Of a DNA stretch of 63,061 bases, positions 20,541 to 28,768 are shown one piece after another (the first letter of the stretch is position 1; the number at the start of each line of letters is the position of its first letter). The notes below the pieces were generated by a model, which was not told where the DNA came from, did no database searches, and worked only from the letters and a program-made list of their open reading frames with translations. The position numbers and the translations under genes are program-made. The DNA comes from Candidatus Accumulibacter aalborgensis (GTDB taxonomy: Bacteria; Pseudomonadota; Gammaproteobacteria; Burkholderiales; Rhodocyclaceae), in contig NZ_FLQX01000119.1 in assembly GCF_900089955.1 (NCBI RefSeq), forward strand, positions 1 to 63,061, read 5' to 3'.

Positions 20541-20568
20541 TTGACGCAGATACGCTGTGTATATACAC
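20541..20568 (+). promoter_or_regulatory. brnTA promoter with palindromic operator
   Basis: A -35 box TTGACG (20541-20546) and a -10-like TACACT, 17 bp apart, lie just before the brnT ATG at 20576. The perfect 12-bp palindrome GTGTATATACAC (20557-20568) overlaps the -10 element, which suits autorepression by the BrnA antitoxin as known for Brucella brnTA. Confidence 0.6.
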
Positions 20569-20575
20569 TGAACGC

Positions 20576-20850
20576 ATGGAGTTCACTTGGTCTGAAGTCA
20601 AGCGCAACCTGAATTTGAAGAGCCACGGGCTGGATTTCCTCGACGCCCCAAGAGTCTTCGAGGCCATCACGTTCACCTTCGCAGATGATCGTTTCCCTAC
20701 GGAGAGTAGCGCTTCGTGACATTGGGTCTCCTGGCCGGCATTCCTGCTTCAATTGTGCACACGGAGAACGAACATGAAATCCGCATCATCTCGTTCCGCA
20801 AAGCAATCCGCCGCGAAACGCAAATGTACTACGATGGAGTCGCAAACTGA
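20576..20850 (+). pseudogene. brnT: brnT toxin gene broken by frameshift and stop
   Basis: The start is a good BrnT (MEFTWSEVKRNLNLKSHGLDF, then ADDRFP). After that the expected continuation RFVTLGLLAG...HTENEHEIRIISFRKA is encoded in another frame, so one base has been lost near 20700, and a TAG interrupts where a glutamate codon would be. The product would end at 47 residues. BrnT is a RelE-fold ribonuclease toxin; this copy should be inactive. Its 3' end overlaps the intact antitoxin gene by 17 bp. Confidence 0.75.
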
Positions 20851-21088
20851 TTGGCCTCGTCTCGAGTCAAAGACGGCTACGTCCAAAGTGTCCGCAGACC
20901 ATCCCGAAGCGGATGTTCGTCGCATCGTTCGCGGTATCGTCAGGCGTGGGCTTCAGCCATTGCCCGCCAAGGCTTTGATCTCTCTGCGGATTGATCAAGA
21001 TGTCCTGGAGTGGTTCAAGGCACAAGGGCCGGGTTATCAAACTCGCATCAACACCGTGCTGCGCGCGTTTCGGGATGCCTCTGTCTGA
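20834..21088 (+). CDS. brnA: BrnA antitoxin
   Basis: An 84-residue protein with the BrnA ribbon-helix-helix signature at its C-terminus (ALISLRIDQDVLEWFKAQGPGYQTRINTVLRAF). The start at 20834 lies inside the brnT remnant as in intact brnTA modules; an in-frame start at 20753 would only add translated toxin DNA. It can bind DNA and repress the promoter at 20541 but has lost its toxin. Confidence 0.82.
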   Translation: MESQTDWPRLESKTATSKVSADHPEADVRRIVRGIVRRGLQPLPAKALISLRIDQDVLEWFKAQGPGYQTRINTVLRAFRDASV

Positions 21089-21694
21089 CTTCTCCAGGCG
21101 GATGAACGCAAGGGCTCGGGCTGAAACCAGGAATGGACGTGATCTGCTTTTGATTGACCAATAGGCGTTGATGGGCCGCGACATGGGCCACGTTGATGTT
21201 CATTTGCTCGTTTCTGCCCGCTGATTGTGGACGCGCAACAAGCGGCTGCACGCCATAGCGCTTGAGTTGCGTCTGGCGCACGCGCAGATTCAGCATTGAA
21301 TCGAGCCTCTTGCAAGACTCCCGAATGAAATTACGCCTGTCACTGAACGATACCTAACGACCTGGCTCACCTGCCGGAGCTGCCAAGGCTCCCTGAGGGA
21401 GCTAGAACTTCGGGAAACGGGCTTGCCACGATCAGCGATTGACCGCGGTCATGAGCGCCACATATACTCTCGCTGATGCAATCTGTTTGCATGTGCGTTT
21501 CCTCGCTGTCATGGCGTCCGATCCATCCCGCCTCCAGCATCAATCGTGGCTTTCGCGGTTCCACCGTTTTGTTTCGCTACTCGGTGATGAAACCTCCGTC
21601 TCGAACTCTTCACGAAGTCAGGCGACGTGATGGCTGCTGGCAGGATCGCTCGCTCGGCGGCAGGCTGCGTACCCCTCTCAGTGAGTGGAGGTAG
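21089..21694. other. 606-bp stretch without a supported gene
   Basis: No coding sequence is recognised on either strand; the short open frames are basic and unlike any family I know. It holds a perfect 12-bp palindrome TGACCGCGGTCA (21440-21451) and a small hairpin near 21390 (GGCTCCCTGAGGGAGC). The mixed composition suggests decayed mobile DNA following the brnTA remnant. Confidence 0.5.
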
Positions 21695-22534
21695 ATGGCC
21701 GTGATACCGATTTGCGTCAAGACGCCAAAGGGCATCGAGGAGGTCGAGAAGCGGACCTGCCGCCTGGCGCCGCGTGCTCGCCAGGTGCTCATCGTGATCG
21801 ACGGCAAGCGCGACTACGACGCGCTGCTGACCATGTTTTCCGCCGACACCCTGCCGGCAGTCTGCCGGCAACTGCTCGACGAGGGCTTCATCGTCCCGCT
21901 GCGAGGGAACGAACCTGTGCCGACGCTGCCGCCGACGCCTGTCCGGTCGGTGACAGTGTCCGCCGACGCGGCGCCGCTGTCGGCCATCGACGAGCAGCGT
22001 CTGAAAATGGCGCGAAACTTCATGACCAACACGCTGCGCACCTTCGTTGGAAATTCCGCCTCGAGCCTCATCAACCACATCGACGTGGCCGCGCGACTCG
22101 AGGACCTGCATGAGCTGGCCATGCCCTGGCGCGCGGCCATCTCCCTGTCTTCTGATGGTCGCAAGCAACTGGCCGACCTGGAAAGCAAACTTTCCGTCAT
22201 CGACGAGTGCTTCCTGCTGGCGTGGAACGTCCCCGCCGCTGCCCCGGTGGGCGCATCGGCCGCGGCGAAGCCGGCAGCGGGCGTGCCGACCGCAACTCCT
22301 GCCCCGGCCGACGACGACGAACGCCTGGGAATGGCGCGGAATTTCATGCTCAACACGCTCGACGCCTTCGTCGGCATGGCCGCATCGAGCTTGATCGCGC
22401 GCGTCGAAGGCAGCCCAAGCATCGAGGAATTGCGTCACCTGTTCAGTGAGTGGCACGACGCGATCGCGCTCAGTGGCGATGGACGAAAGCGTCTTGACGA
22501 ACTCGAGGCCAAGCTGGCAGCTTTGCTCTCCTGA
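21695..22534 (+). CDS. conserved-looking protein with internally duplicated C-terminal domain
   Basis: A 279-residue cytoplasmic protein of unknown function. Residues 1-75 form an alpha/beta-looking N-terminal part ending in CRQLLDEGFIVPL, like the winged-helix tail of a response-type protein. Two clear copies of a ~65-residue helical domain follow, at about 100-170 (RLKMARNFMTNTLRTFVG...SSDGRKQLADLESKL) and 210-277 (RLGMARNFMLNTLDAFVG...SGDGRKRLDELEAKL), joined by an Ala/Pro linker. The start ATG at 21695 is in a good position but with a modest ribosome site (AGTGGAGG). It is convergent with glpK. I do not recognise the family. Confidence 0.75.
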   Translation: MAVIPICVKTPKGIEEVEKRTCRLAPRARQVLIVIDGKRDYDALLTMFSADTLPAVCRQLLDEGFIVPLRGNEPVPTLPPTPVRSVTVSADAAPLSAIDEQRLKMARNFMTNTLRTFVGNSASSLINHIDVAARLEDLHELAMPWRAAISLSSDGRKQLADLESKLSVIDECFLLAWNVPAAAPVGASAAAKPAAGVPTATPAPADDDERLGMARNFMLNTLDAFVGMAASSLIARVEGSPSIEELRHLFSEWHDAIALSGDGRKRLDELEAKLAALLS

Positions 22535-22565
22535 AGACTGCCGGCACCGCCGACCGGCGCCGATG

Positions 22566-24122
22566 CTAGTCAGCTTTCGCCCAGTGCCGGCAACGCTCCA
22601 CGGCGCGACGCCAGTCGCCGAGCAGGGCGGTCCGCTGCGCATCGGACATCGCCGGTTCAAAGCGCCGCTCGGCTCGCCACAACGAGGTCAGCTCGGCTTC
22701 GTCCTGCCAGAAGCCGACTGCCAGTCCCGCCAGGTAGGCAGCACCGAGCGCAGTGGTCTCGATGATGCGCGGGCGCACGACGGGCACACCCAGCAGATCA
22801 GCCTGAAACTGCAGCAACAGATTGTTCGCGGCGGCGCCACCGTCGACGCGCAATTCGCGCAGGCGCGCGCCGGATTTTCCGGAGTCTGCAGAATCTGCGG
22901 AATCTGAGGAATCCCGAGAATCCTCTTCCATGGCGATCAGCACCTCGGCGCTCTGAAAAGCTATTGCTTCAAGCGCGGCGCGCGCGATGTGCGCGCGGTT
23001 CGTTCCGCGCGTCAGACCGAGCAGGGCGCCACGGGCGTAGGGGTCCCAGTACGGAGCGCCGAGGCCGGTGTGTGCCGGCACCAGATAGACACCACCGCTA
23101 TCGGGTACTGAAGCGGCCAGCGTTTCGATCTCGTCGGTTCTGGAGATCATCCCCAGCCCGTCGCGCAACCATTGCACCACTGCGCCGCCCATGAAGACGC
23201 TGCCTTCGAGCAGGTAAGTGGTCTGCCCCTGACGCCGCCAGCCGATCGTCGTCAGCATGCGGTGCGTCGAGTTCATGGCCTGCGAGCCGGTGTTCATCAG
23301 CAGGAAGCAGCCCGTGCCATAGGTATTCTTGGCCATTCCCGGTTCGAGGCAGGCCTGGCCATAGGTCGCCGCCTGCTGGTCGCCGGCCATGCCGGCGAGC
23401 GCGATCGGCGCGCCGAGCAGGTCGCCGTCGAGCGTCGCGATCAGCCCGCTACTGTCGACGACTTGCGGCAGCACGGCCGGCGGAATGTCGAGCAGGGCCA
23501 GCAGTTGGTCATCCCAGCACCGGCGCCTGATGTCGAAGAGCAGCGTGCGCGAGGCGTTCGAAGGATCGGTGACATGGACGCGGCCGCCGGACAGCTTCCA
23601 CGCCAGCCAGGTGTCTATGGTGCCGAAAGCCAGTTCGCCACGCTCGGCGCGGGCGCGGGCGCCGGGGATATGGTCGAGCAGCCATTTCAATTTGGTTCCC
23701 GAGAAGTACGCGTCGAGAACCAGGCCGGTGCGCTGGCGGAACAGTTCGACGTGACCCGCTCGCTCCAGGGCAGCGCACAGACCCGCCGTCCGCCGGTCCT
23801 GCCAAACGATCGCCCGGTGCAGCGGTTCGCCACTGGCGCGATCCCAGAGAAGCGTGGTCTCGCGCTGGTTGGTGATGCCGACAGCGGCAACCCGGCTGGC
23901 CGCGATTCCGTTCTCGCGCAGCGCCGCGCGCGCGACGGCAAGCTGGGTTTGCCAGATGTCGATGGCGTCGTGCTCCACCCATCCCGGTTGCGGGTAGTGC
24001 TGGGCATACTCCTGCTGCGCGGTGCCAACAACGCTGCCGTCGCGCGCGAAGACGATGGCACGCGAACTGGTCGTACCCTGGTCGAGGGCGAGAATGAATT
24101 GTTGGCTGGCGGTAGGTTTCAT
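22566..24122 (-). CDS. glpK: glycerol kinase
   Basis: A 518-residue FGGY-family kinase that phosphorylates glycerol to glycerol-3-phosphate. The phosphate loop is [14 protein letters not shown] at the N-terminus; [13 protein letters not shown] and the C-terminal [24 protein letters not shown] are typical. An unusual Ser/Asp-rich insertion ([18 protein letters not shown], about residues 399-416) lies just before the conserved LRVDGGAA and arises from imperfect short DNA repeats. No glycerol facilitator or glpD gene is nearby. Confidence 0.95.
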   Translation of the reverse strand: MKPTASQQFILALDQGTTSSRAIVFARDGSVVGTAQQEYAQHYPQPGWVEHDAIDIWQTQLAVARAALRENGIAASRVAAVGITNQRETTLLWDRASGEPLHRAIVWQDRRTAGLCAALERAGHVELFRQRTGLVLDAYFSGTKLKWLLDHIPGARARAERGELAFGTIDTWLAWKLSGGRVHVTDPSNASRTLLFDIRRRCWDDQLLALLDIPPAVLPQVVDSSGLIATLDGDLLGAPIALAGMAGDQQAATYGQACLEPGMAKNTYGTGCFLLMNTGSQAMNSTHRMLTTIGWRRQGQTTYLLEGSVFMGGAVVQWLRDGLGMISRTDEIETLAASVPDSGGVYLVPAHTGLGAPYWDPYARGALLGLTRGTNRAHIARAALEAIAFQSAEVLIAMEEDSRDSSDSADSADSGKSGARLRELRVDGGAAANNLLLQFQADLLGVPVVRPRIIETTALGAAYLAGLAVGFWQDEAELTSLWRAERRFEPAMSDAQRTALLGDWRRAVERCRHWAKAD

Positions 24123-24198
24123 CGGGCAATCCCGCGCGAGAGAAAGGTCGCTCAGAAAAAGATGACCGCCAGGGTGGTCGCCCTGGCAGCCGGCGAGA

Positions 24199-24780
24199 CT
24201 ACTGCGTGACGATCAACTCGGCGATCCAGCGCTTGCCGTCGCTGATTTCACGATCGTCGTTCTTGCAGGCCATCAGGCTCCGCCCGAAGACGTAGGCGTA
24301 GAGCAACAGGCTGCGGCTTTTCGCCTCGTCGTCAGAAACGCCGCGGGCGACGAACAGCTTGCGCGTGCAGTCGAGACGCCAGTTGTCCACCTCCTCGACG
24401 ATACTGGCCGCTTCGGTGTCCCGCCGCGCCCATTCACGCACCGCCAGCTCGATCGAGATCCCTCGCCGGTTGCGCGTGGCGCCGTAGACGTCGATCAGGT
24501 GCAGCAGTTGCTCTCGCTCGCTACCGGGAGTGGCGACGGTCTGCTTGTCGATATCCCGGATGCGGCCGTCCCGCCAGGTCTGCAGGACGGCCGTGAACAG
24601 GTCCTGCCGGTCCTTGAAGTGCCAGTAGAAGCTGCCCTTGGTGACGCCGAAATTCTTGGCCAGAACTTCAACTCGCATTCCCTGGACGCCCTGCTCGGCC
24701 AACACGTCGATTGCCGCCTCGACCCACTCGCTGCGGTCGAGTTGAGCACGCGGCCTGCGCTTTTCCAGCCTCATCGTCAT
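24199..24780 (-). CDS. TetR-family transcriptional regulator
   Basis: A 193-residue repressor with an N-terminal helix-turn-helix ([37 protein letters not shown]) and a variable ligand-binding domain. The start at 24780 is chosen for its ribosome site (AAAGGA); the longer frame upstream runs through the promoter region. It is divergent from etfBA, and a perfect palindrome lies between them, so it probably controls etfBA and itself in response to an acyl-CoA-like ligand (inference from context). Confidence 0.88.
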   Translation of the reverse strand: MTMRLEKRRPRAQLDRSEWVEAAIDVLAEQGVQGMRVEVLAKNFGVTKGSFYWHFKDRQDLFTAVLQTWRDGRIRDIDKQTVATPGSEREQLLHLIDVYGATRNRRGISIELAVREWARRDTEAASIVEEVDNWRLDCTRKLFVARGVSDDEAKSRSLLLYAYVFGRSLMACKNDDREISDGKRWIAELIVTQ

Positions 24781-24865
24781 CTGGTCCTTTCGTGAATCAC
24801 GCGCCTCAGGCAATATATCAAGTTCATGTGTCGCCGCGTTGGCCGACAGTGTTGACAGTCGTCGT

Positions 24866-24906
24866 ACCATACGGTACCGTACGTCATCCATACGATGAGG
24901 TATGGT
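24866..24906. promoter_or_regulatory. candidate TetR operator between regulator and etfBA
   Basis: The perfect 12-bp palindrome TACGGTACCGTA (24870-24881) lies within a wider inverted repeat, ACCATAC (24866-24872) and GTATGGT (24900-24906). It sits between the divergent TetR gene and etfB, where an operator for the regulator would be expected. Confidence 0.5.
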
Positions 24907-24997
24907 TCATTGTCCGGCCAGAATACAGCAATGTCAAACGTCGATTGCCTTGATCGCAATTGATGTCGATTACCGTGTAGTCATCAAGGAGAGCAAA

Positions 24998-25747
24998 TTG
25001 AAAATCCTCGTTCCAGTCAAACGGGTGGTCGATTACAACGTCAAGGTCCGCGTCAAGGCGGATGCGAGCGGTGTGGATCTGGCCAACGTCAAGATGTCGA
25101 TGAACCCTTTCGATGAAATCGCCGTAGAGGAGGCCGTCCGTCTCAAGGAAGCCGGCATCGCCACTGAAGTGGTCGTCGTTTCCGCGGGTGTGGCCAATTG
25201 TCAGGAAACCTTGCGTACGGCGATGGCACTTGGCGCCGACCGTGGCATCCTGATCCAGACCGATGCTGAATTGCAGCCGCTGGCCGTCGCCAAGCTGCTC
25301 AAGGCCGTGTGCGCCAAGGAGCAGCCGCAGATCGTCCTTTGCGGCAAGCAGGCCATCGACGACGACGCTAACCAGACCGGGCAGATGCTGGCCGGTCTGA
25401 TGAACTGGCCGCAGGCGACCTTTGCCTCCAAGGTGGTTGTCGCCGGCCAGCAGGCAACGGTGACGCGCGAGATCGACGGCGGTCTGGAGACCATTGAAGT
25501 GCCATTGCCGGCCGTGCTGACCGCCGACCTGCGGCTCAACGAACCGCGCTACGCGACCTTGCCGAACATCATGAAAGCCAAGAAGAAGCCCCTCGAGACC
25601 ACCAACCCGGCAGCGCTTGGCGTCGATGTCACGCCGCGTCTGAAGACGCTGAAGGTTGCCGAACCGGCCAAGCGGACGGCGGGTGTCAAGGTGGCTGATG
25701 CCGCCGATCTGGTGATGAAACTCAAGACTGAAGCGAAGGTGATCTGA
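24998..25747 (+). CDS. etfB: electron transfer flavoprotein subunit beta
   Basis: A 249-residue EtfB starting with TTG at 24998, preceded by a strong ribosome site (AAGGAG); [20 protein letters not shown] is the standard N-terminus. The signature region [20 protein letters not shown] (AMP/FAD-contacting) is present. With EtfA it collects electrons from acyl-CoA dehydrogenases and passes them to ETF-ubiquinone oxidoreductase. The etfA gene follows after 2 bp. Confidence 0.96.
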   Translation: MKILVPVKRVVDYNVKVRVKADASGVDLANVKMSMNPFDEIAVEEAVRLKEAGIATEVVVVSAGVANCQETLRTAMALGADRGILIQTDAELQPLAVAKLLKAVCAKEQPQIVLCGKQAIDDDANQTGQMLAGLMNWPQATFASKVVVAGQQATVTREIDGGLETIEVPLPAVLTADLRLNEPRYATLPNIMKAKKKPLETTNPAALGVDVTPRLKTLKVAEPAKRTAGVKVADAADLVMKLKTEAKVI

Positions 25748-25749
25748 CC

Positions 25750-26682
25750 ATGGCCATTCTCGTTATTGCTGAACACGACAATACCTCGATCAAGGCGGCG
25801 ACGCTCAATGCGGTCACCGCGGCGACCAAGATCGGTGGCGACATTCATCTGCTGATTGCCGGCAGCGCTTGCGCTGCAGCCGGCGAGGCGGCAGCGAGGG
25901 TCGCCGGGGTGAGCAAGGTGCTGGTCGCAGACGCCGCCCCGTATGCCGATCACTCTCCGGAAAACCTCGCCGCGCTGGTAGTAGCCAATGCCGCCAACTA
26001 TGGCCACATCCTGGCTCCGGCGACGACCAGCGGCAAGAACTTCATGCCGCGAGTGGCCGCGCTGCTCGACGTGGCGCAGATCTCCGAAATCGTTGCCGTT
26101 GAGTCGGCTGACACCTTTGTTCGTCCGATCTACGCGGGCAACGTTCTGTCTACCGTCCAGTCGATCGACCCCGTCAAGGTGATTACCGTCCGGGCAACCG
26201 CTTTCGAAGCCGCCGGCGAGGGTGGCAGCGCCGTCATTGAAACTCTGGCTGCGGGCACCGATCTCGGCCTGTGCAAACTACTCGGGCAGGAGCTGACCAA
26301 GTCCGAGCGCCCTGAACTCACCGCCGCCAAGGTCATCGTCTCGGGCGGACGTGGCATGGGCAGCGGCGACAATTTCCACAAACTGCTCGAACCACTTGCT
26401 GACAAGCTGGGGGCGGCGGTGGGTGCCTCGCGCGCGGCGGTCGATGCCGGTTTTGCGCCAAACGACTATCAGGTCGGTCAGACAGGCAAGATCGTTGCGC
26501 CGCAACTCTACATCGCGGTCGGCATCTCGGGCGCCATACAGCATCTGGCCGGGATGAAGGACAGCAAGGTGATCGTGGCGATCAACAAAGACGCCGAGGC
26601 ACCGATCTTCCAGGTGGCCGATTATGGACTTGTCGGCGATCTCTTCGAAGTGCTGCCAGCGCTGGTTGCTGAGCTCGGCTGA
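25750..26682 (+). CDS. etfA: electron transfer flavoprotein subunit alpha
   Basis: A 310-residue EtfA with the C-terminal FAD-binding domain carrying [36 protein letters not shown] and [16 protein letters not shown]. It is co-transcribed with etfB and lies in the same run as an acyl-CoA dehydrogenase gene, its likely electron donor. Confidence 0.97.
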   Translation: MAILVIAEHDNTSIKAATLNAVTAATKIGGDIHLLIAGSACAAAGEAAARVAGVSKVLVADAAPYADHSPENLAALVVANAANYGHILAPATTSGKNFMPRVAALLDVAQISEIVAVESADTFVRPIYAGNVLSTVQSIDPVKVITVRATAFEAAGEGGSAVIETLAAGTDLGLCKLLGQELTKSERPELTAAKVIVSGGRGMGSGDNFHKLLEPLADKLGAAVGASRAAVDAGFAPNDYQVGQTGKIVAPQLYIAVGISGAIQHLAGMKDSKVIVAINKDAEAPIFQVADYGLVGDLFEVLPALVAELG

Positions 26683-26704
26683 TCAGCACCGGGATGCGGG
26701 CCGC

Positions 26705-27370
26705 ATGAACCTGCCGGACGGCCTGGTGGACGGTGACTGGACCCTGATCGCTTGGCTCCTGTTCGTCGTCGTCGCGCTCTTTGCGGTGCGGCGGGCACCG
26801 TGGCGTGTGCTGAGCGATAGCGCACGCCAGAATGCGTTCCTGGGAATGATCGTCGCACTGATCCTGCTCTGGCACCTGCAGGCCGGGGTAAAGCCCGGCC
26901 TGGCCTTTCACCTCCTTGGTGCGACCGTGTTCACCCTGTGCTTCGGCTGGGCGCTGGCCTTCGTCGGCCTGTGCCTGGTGCTCGCCGGAGTCAGCCTCAA
27001 CGGTTCTGCCGGCTGGCAGGCTTTTGCGGCCAATGCTCTGCTCATGGCCGGGGTCGGCGTGGCAGTCAGTCACGCGCTTCATCAAGTGGTCGACCGGGTG
27101 CTGCCGCGGCATCTGTTTGTCTACCTCTTTGGCCACGGTTTCTTTGCCTCGGCGCTGGCGGTGATGGCCGTCGGTGTGTCGGCCAGCGTCCTGTTGGCCT
27201 TGGCCGGAGTCTATGAGAGCGAGTATCTGATCGCTGAGTACCTGCCGTATTTCATTCTTCTCGGCTTTGCCGAGGCCTGGTTGTCGGGCATGCTGACGAC
27301 GCTGTTTGCCGTCTATCGACCAGACTTGCTGGCGGATTTCGAGGATGCGCAGTTTTTCGGCAGAAAATGA
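26705..27370 (+). CDS. CbiM-like energy-coupling-factor membrane protein
   Basis: A 221-residue protein with about six transmembrane helices and the CbiM-family feel of an N-terminal MNLPDGLVDGDW, FHLLGATVFTLCFG and GFAEAWLSGML. CbiM proteins are substrate-binding membrane parts of cobalt/nickel ECF transporters; here no CbiN/Q/O genes are adjacent, so this may be one of the stand-alone members of uncertain role. It begins 22 bp after etfA. Confidence 0.65.
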   Translation: MNLPDGLVDGDWTLIAWLLFVVVALFAVRRAPWRVLSDSARQNAFLGMIVALILLWHLQAGVKPGLAFHLLGATVFTLCFGWALAFVGLCLVLAGVSLNGSAGWQAFAANALLMAGVGVAVSHALHQVVDRVLPRHLFVYLFGHGFFASALAVMAVGVSASVLLALAGVYESEYLIAEYLPYFILLGFAEAWLSGMLTTLFAVYRPDLLADFEDAQFFGRK

Positions 27371-27410
27371 CACCTTCGCCGGCGTGTGGGTCCCGACCGG
27401 GGGCGCTTGA

Positions 27411-28739
27411 GTGATCACCGCGACCTTCCGCTGTTGCCGGTTGCTGGCCGCGCTGACCTTGCTGCTGGCCCTGCCGGAGGCAGCCGCCGTTGGCCTTGGC
27501 GAGAGGCACAGCGACTCGCGGCCGGGGCGGGAAGCGAACGTTCGCCTGCCCAACGACGCCGGGCTGCCGTTGCGCCTGAGCACTGAATTGTCGGTCGTCG
27601 CGCCGGACAGCGACCTCGGCCGCGACCTGCGACGTCTCGAGTATCGGACCCTGCAGATGCTCGTTGGTCGCAAGGACGACCAGCAGGTGCTGGGTGACAA
27701 GCTCGCCTGGCTGGAAGCGGATCTGGCCGAACTGAAAAGGGCCGGCGATCGCCTCGGCGGGGTAGCGGCAGCGGTGCCGACGCCTTCACCGGCCGCTCCA
27801 GCCACACCGGCGAAGCTGTCGGCGAACACCAGGGCGGTCCCTGCATCGACAGTGCTCGTGCCGACCGCTCCGCTGGCCAGCCCGCGGCCAGCCGGCGGGA
27901 CGACACCGGAGATCGCGCCACGGCAGACTGCGACAGCGTCCGAAAACGCGTTCACCGACCGGATGCTCTACGTATACGCTGGCCTCGCTGGCCTCGCTGG
28001 CCTCGGCGTAATGGCGTTGCTGCGCGCGCTCCCCGTCTTTCGTCGGCGGCTTGTTGCGCGACCAGCTCGCGTTTCCCGGCGGGGGGCTGAACCGGTGGCG
28101 CCTGCGGTCAGCGAAAACGACCTCTCGCGCACGCACGCAGAGGCTGTGGCCGTGCCCGTAAAACTTGCGGGGCAAGCACGTGTGCGGGAGCCGCAGCAGG
28201 CTCCGGACCGAACGGAGTTCCTGTCGCAGACTTCAGCCGACATTCGAGCGGACGTTGAGCAAGGGGGGGCAGGTCCCGCGCTCGAGTTGGCAGAGGTCAT
28301 GCTCTCCTTCGGCCGTGTCGGCGGCGCGGCGAAAACCTTGCAGGAATACATCGACGCGAACCCTAAAGAGGCCTTGCCGCCGTGGATACGCTTGCTCCAG
28401 ATCTACCAGGGCAACGGCCTGCGCGAGGAATTCGAGGCGCTGGCTGCGAAGTTGAACCAGAATTTCAACGTCGAGATCATGCGTTGGGATGGTGAGCAGC
28501 GCCGCGATGAACTCGAACTGCTGCCGCTTGGACAGGCAACGGAAAAAGTGGTGACACTCGAACAGCTTCCTCACTTGCGCGAGAGAATCGTCTCGCTCTG
28601 GGGCAAGCCGGAGTGTCGTGATTATCTGGAGCAGTTGCTGCGCGACAATCGTCAAGGTCAGCGCAGCGGATTTACCTTGCCGGTCGTCGAGGAACTGCTG
28701 TTCCTGATCGACCTCATAACGGCCTGCGAAGCCGAATAA
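27411..28739 (+). CDS. FimV-like membrane-anchored protein
   Basis: A 442-residue protein with a GTG start. It has an N-terminal hydrophobic signal (LLAALTLLLALPEAAAVGLG), a periplasmic part with a short coiled coil near residues 75-110 and a Pro/Ala-rich linker. A second membrane helix with the repeat GLAGLAGLG lies near residues 190-205, and a cytoplasmic part holds a TPR-like pair (ALELAEVMLSFGRVGGAAKTLQEYIDANPKEALPPWIRLLQIY). The layout resembles FimV/HubP polar or pilus-assembly proteins, but no LysM domain is evident, so the assignment is tentative. It lies between etfA and an acyl-CoA dehydrogenase without an obvious functional link. Confidence 0.6.
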   Translation: MITATFRCCRLLAALTLLLALPEAAAVGLGERHSDSRPGREANVRLPNDAGLPLRLSTELSVVAPDSDLGRDLRRLEYRTLQMLVGRKDDQQVLGDKLAWLEADLAELKRAGDRLGGVAAAVPTPSPAAPATPAKLSANTRAVPASTVLVPTAPLASPRPAGGTTPEIAPRQTATASENAFTDRMLYVYAGLAGLAGLGVMALLRALPVFRRRLVARPARVSRRGAEPVAPAVSENDLSRTHAEAVAVPVKLAGQARVREPQQAPDRTEFLSQTSADIRADVEQGGAGPALELAEVMLSFGRVGGAAKTLQEYIDANPKEALPPWIRLLQIYQGNGLREEFEALAAKLNQNFNVEIMRWDGEQRRDELELLPLGQATEKVVTLEQLPHLRERIVSLWGKPECRDYLEQLLRDNRQGQRSGFTLPVVEELLFLIDLITACEAE

Positions 28740-28768
28740 CAGGCTAACGAGTAGCCAAAACAGGAGAG

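Noticed and set aside
21037..21315. basic minus-strand frames resembling a transposase scrap
   Set aside because: No catalytic motif or terminal inverted repeat could be recognised, so no element is called.
22860..22930. short repeats in glpK considered as a CRISPR or microsatellite array
   Set aside because: Units are imperfect, under 12 bp, in frame within a coding gene and without spacers.
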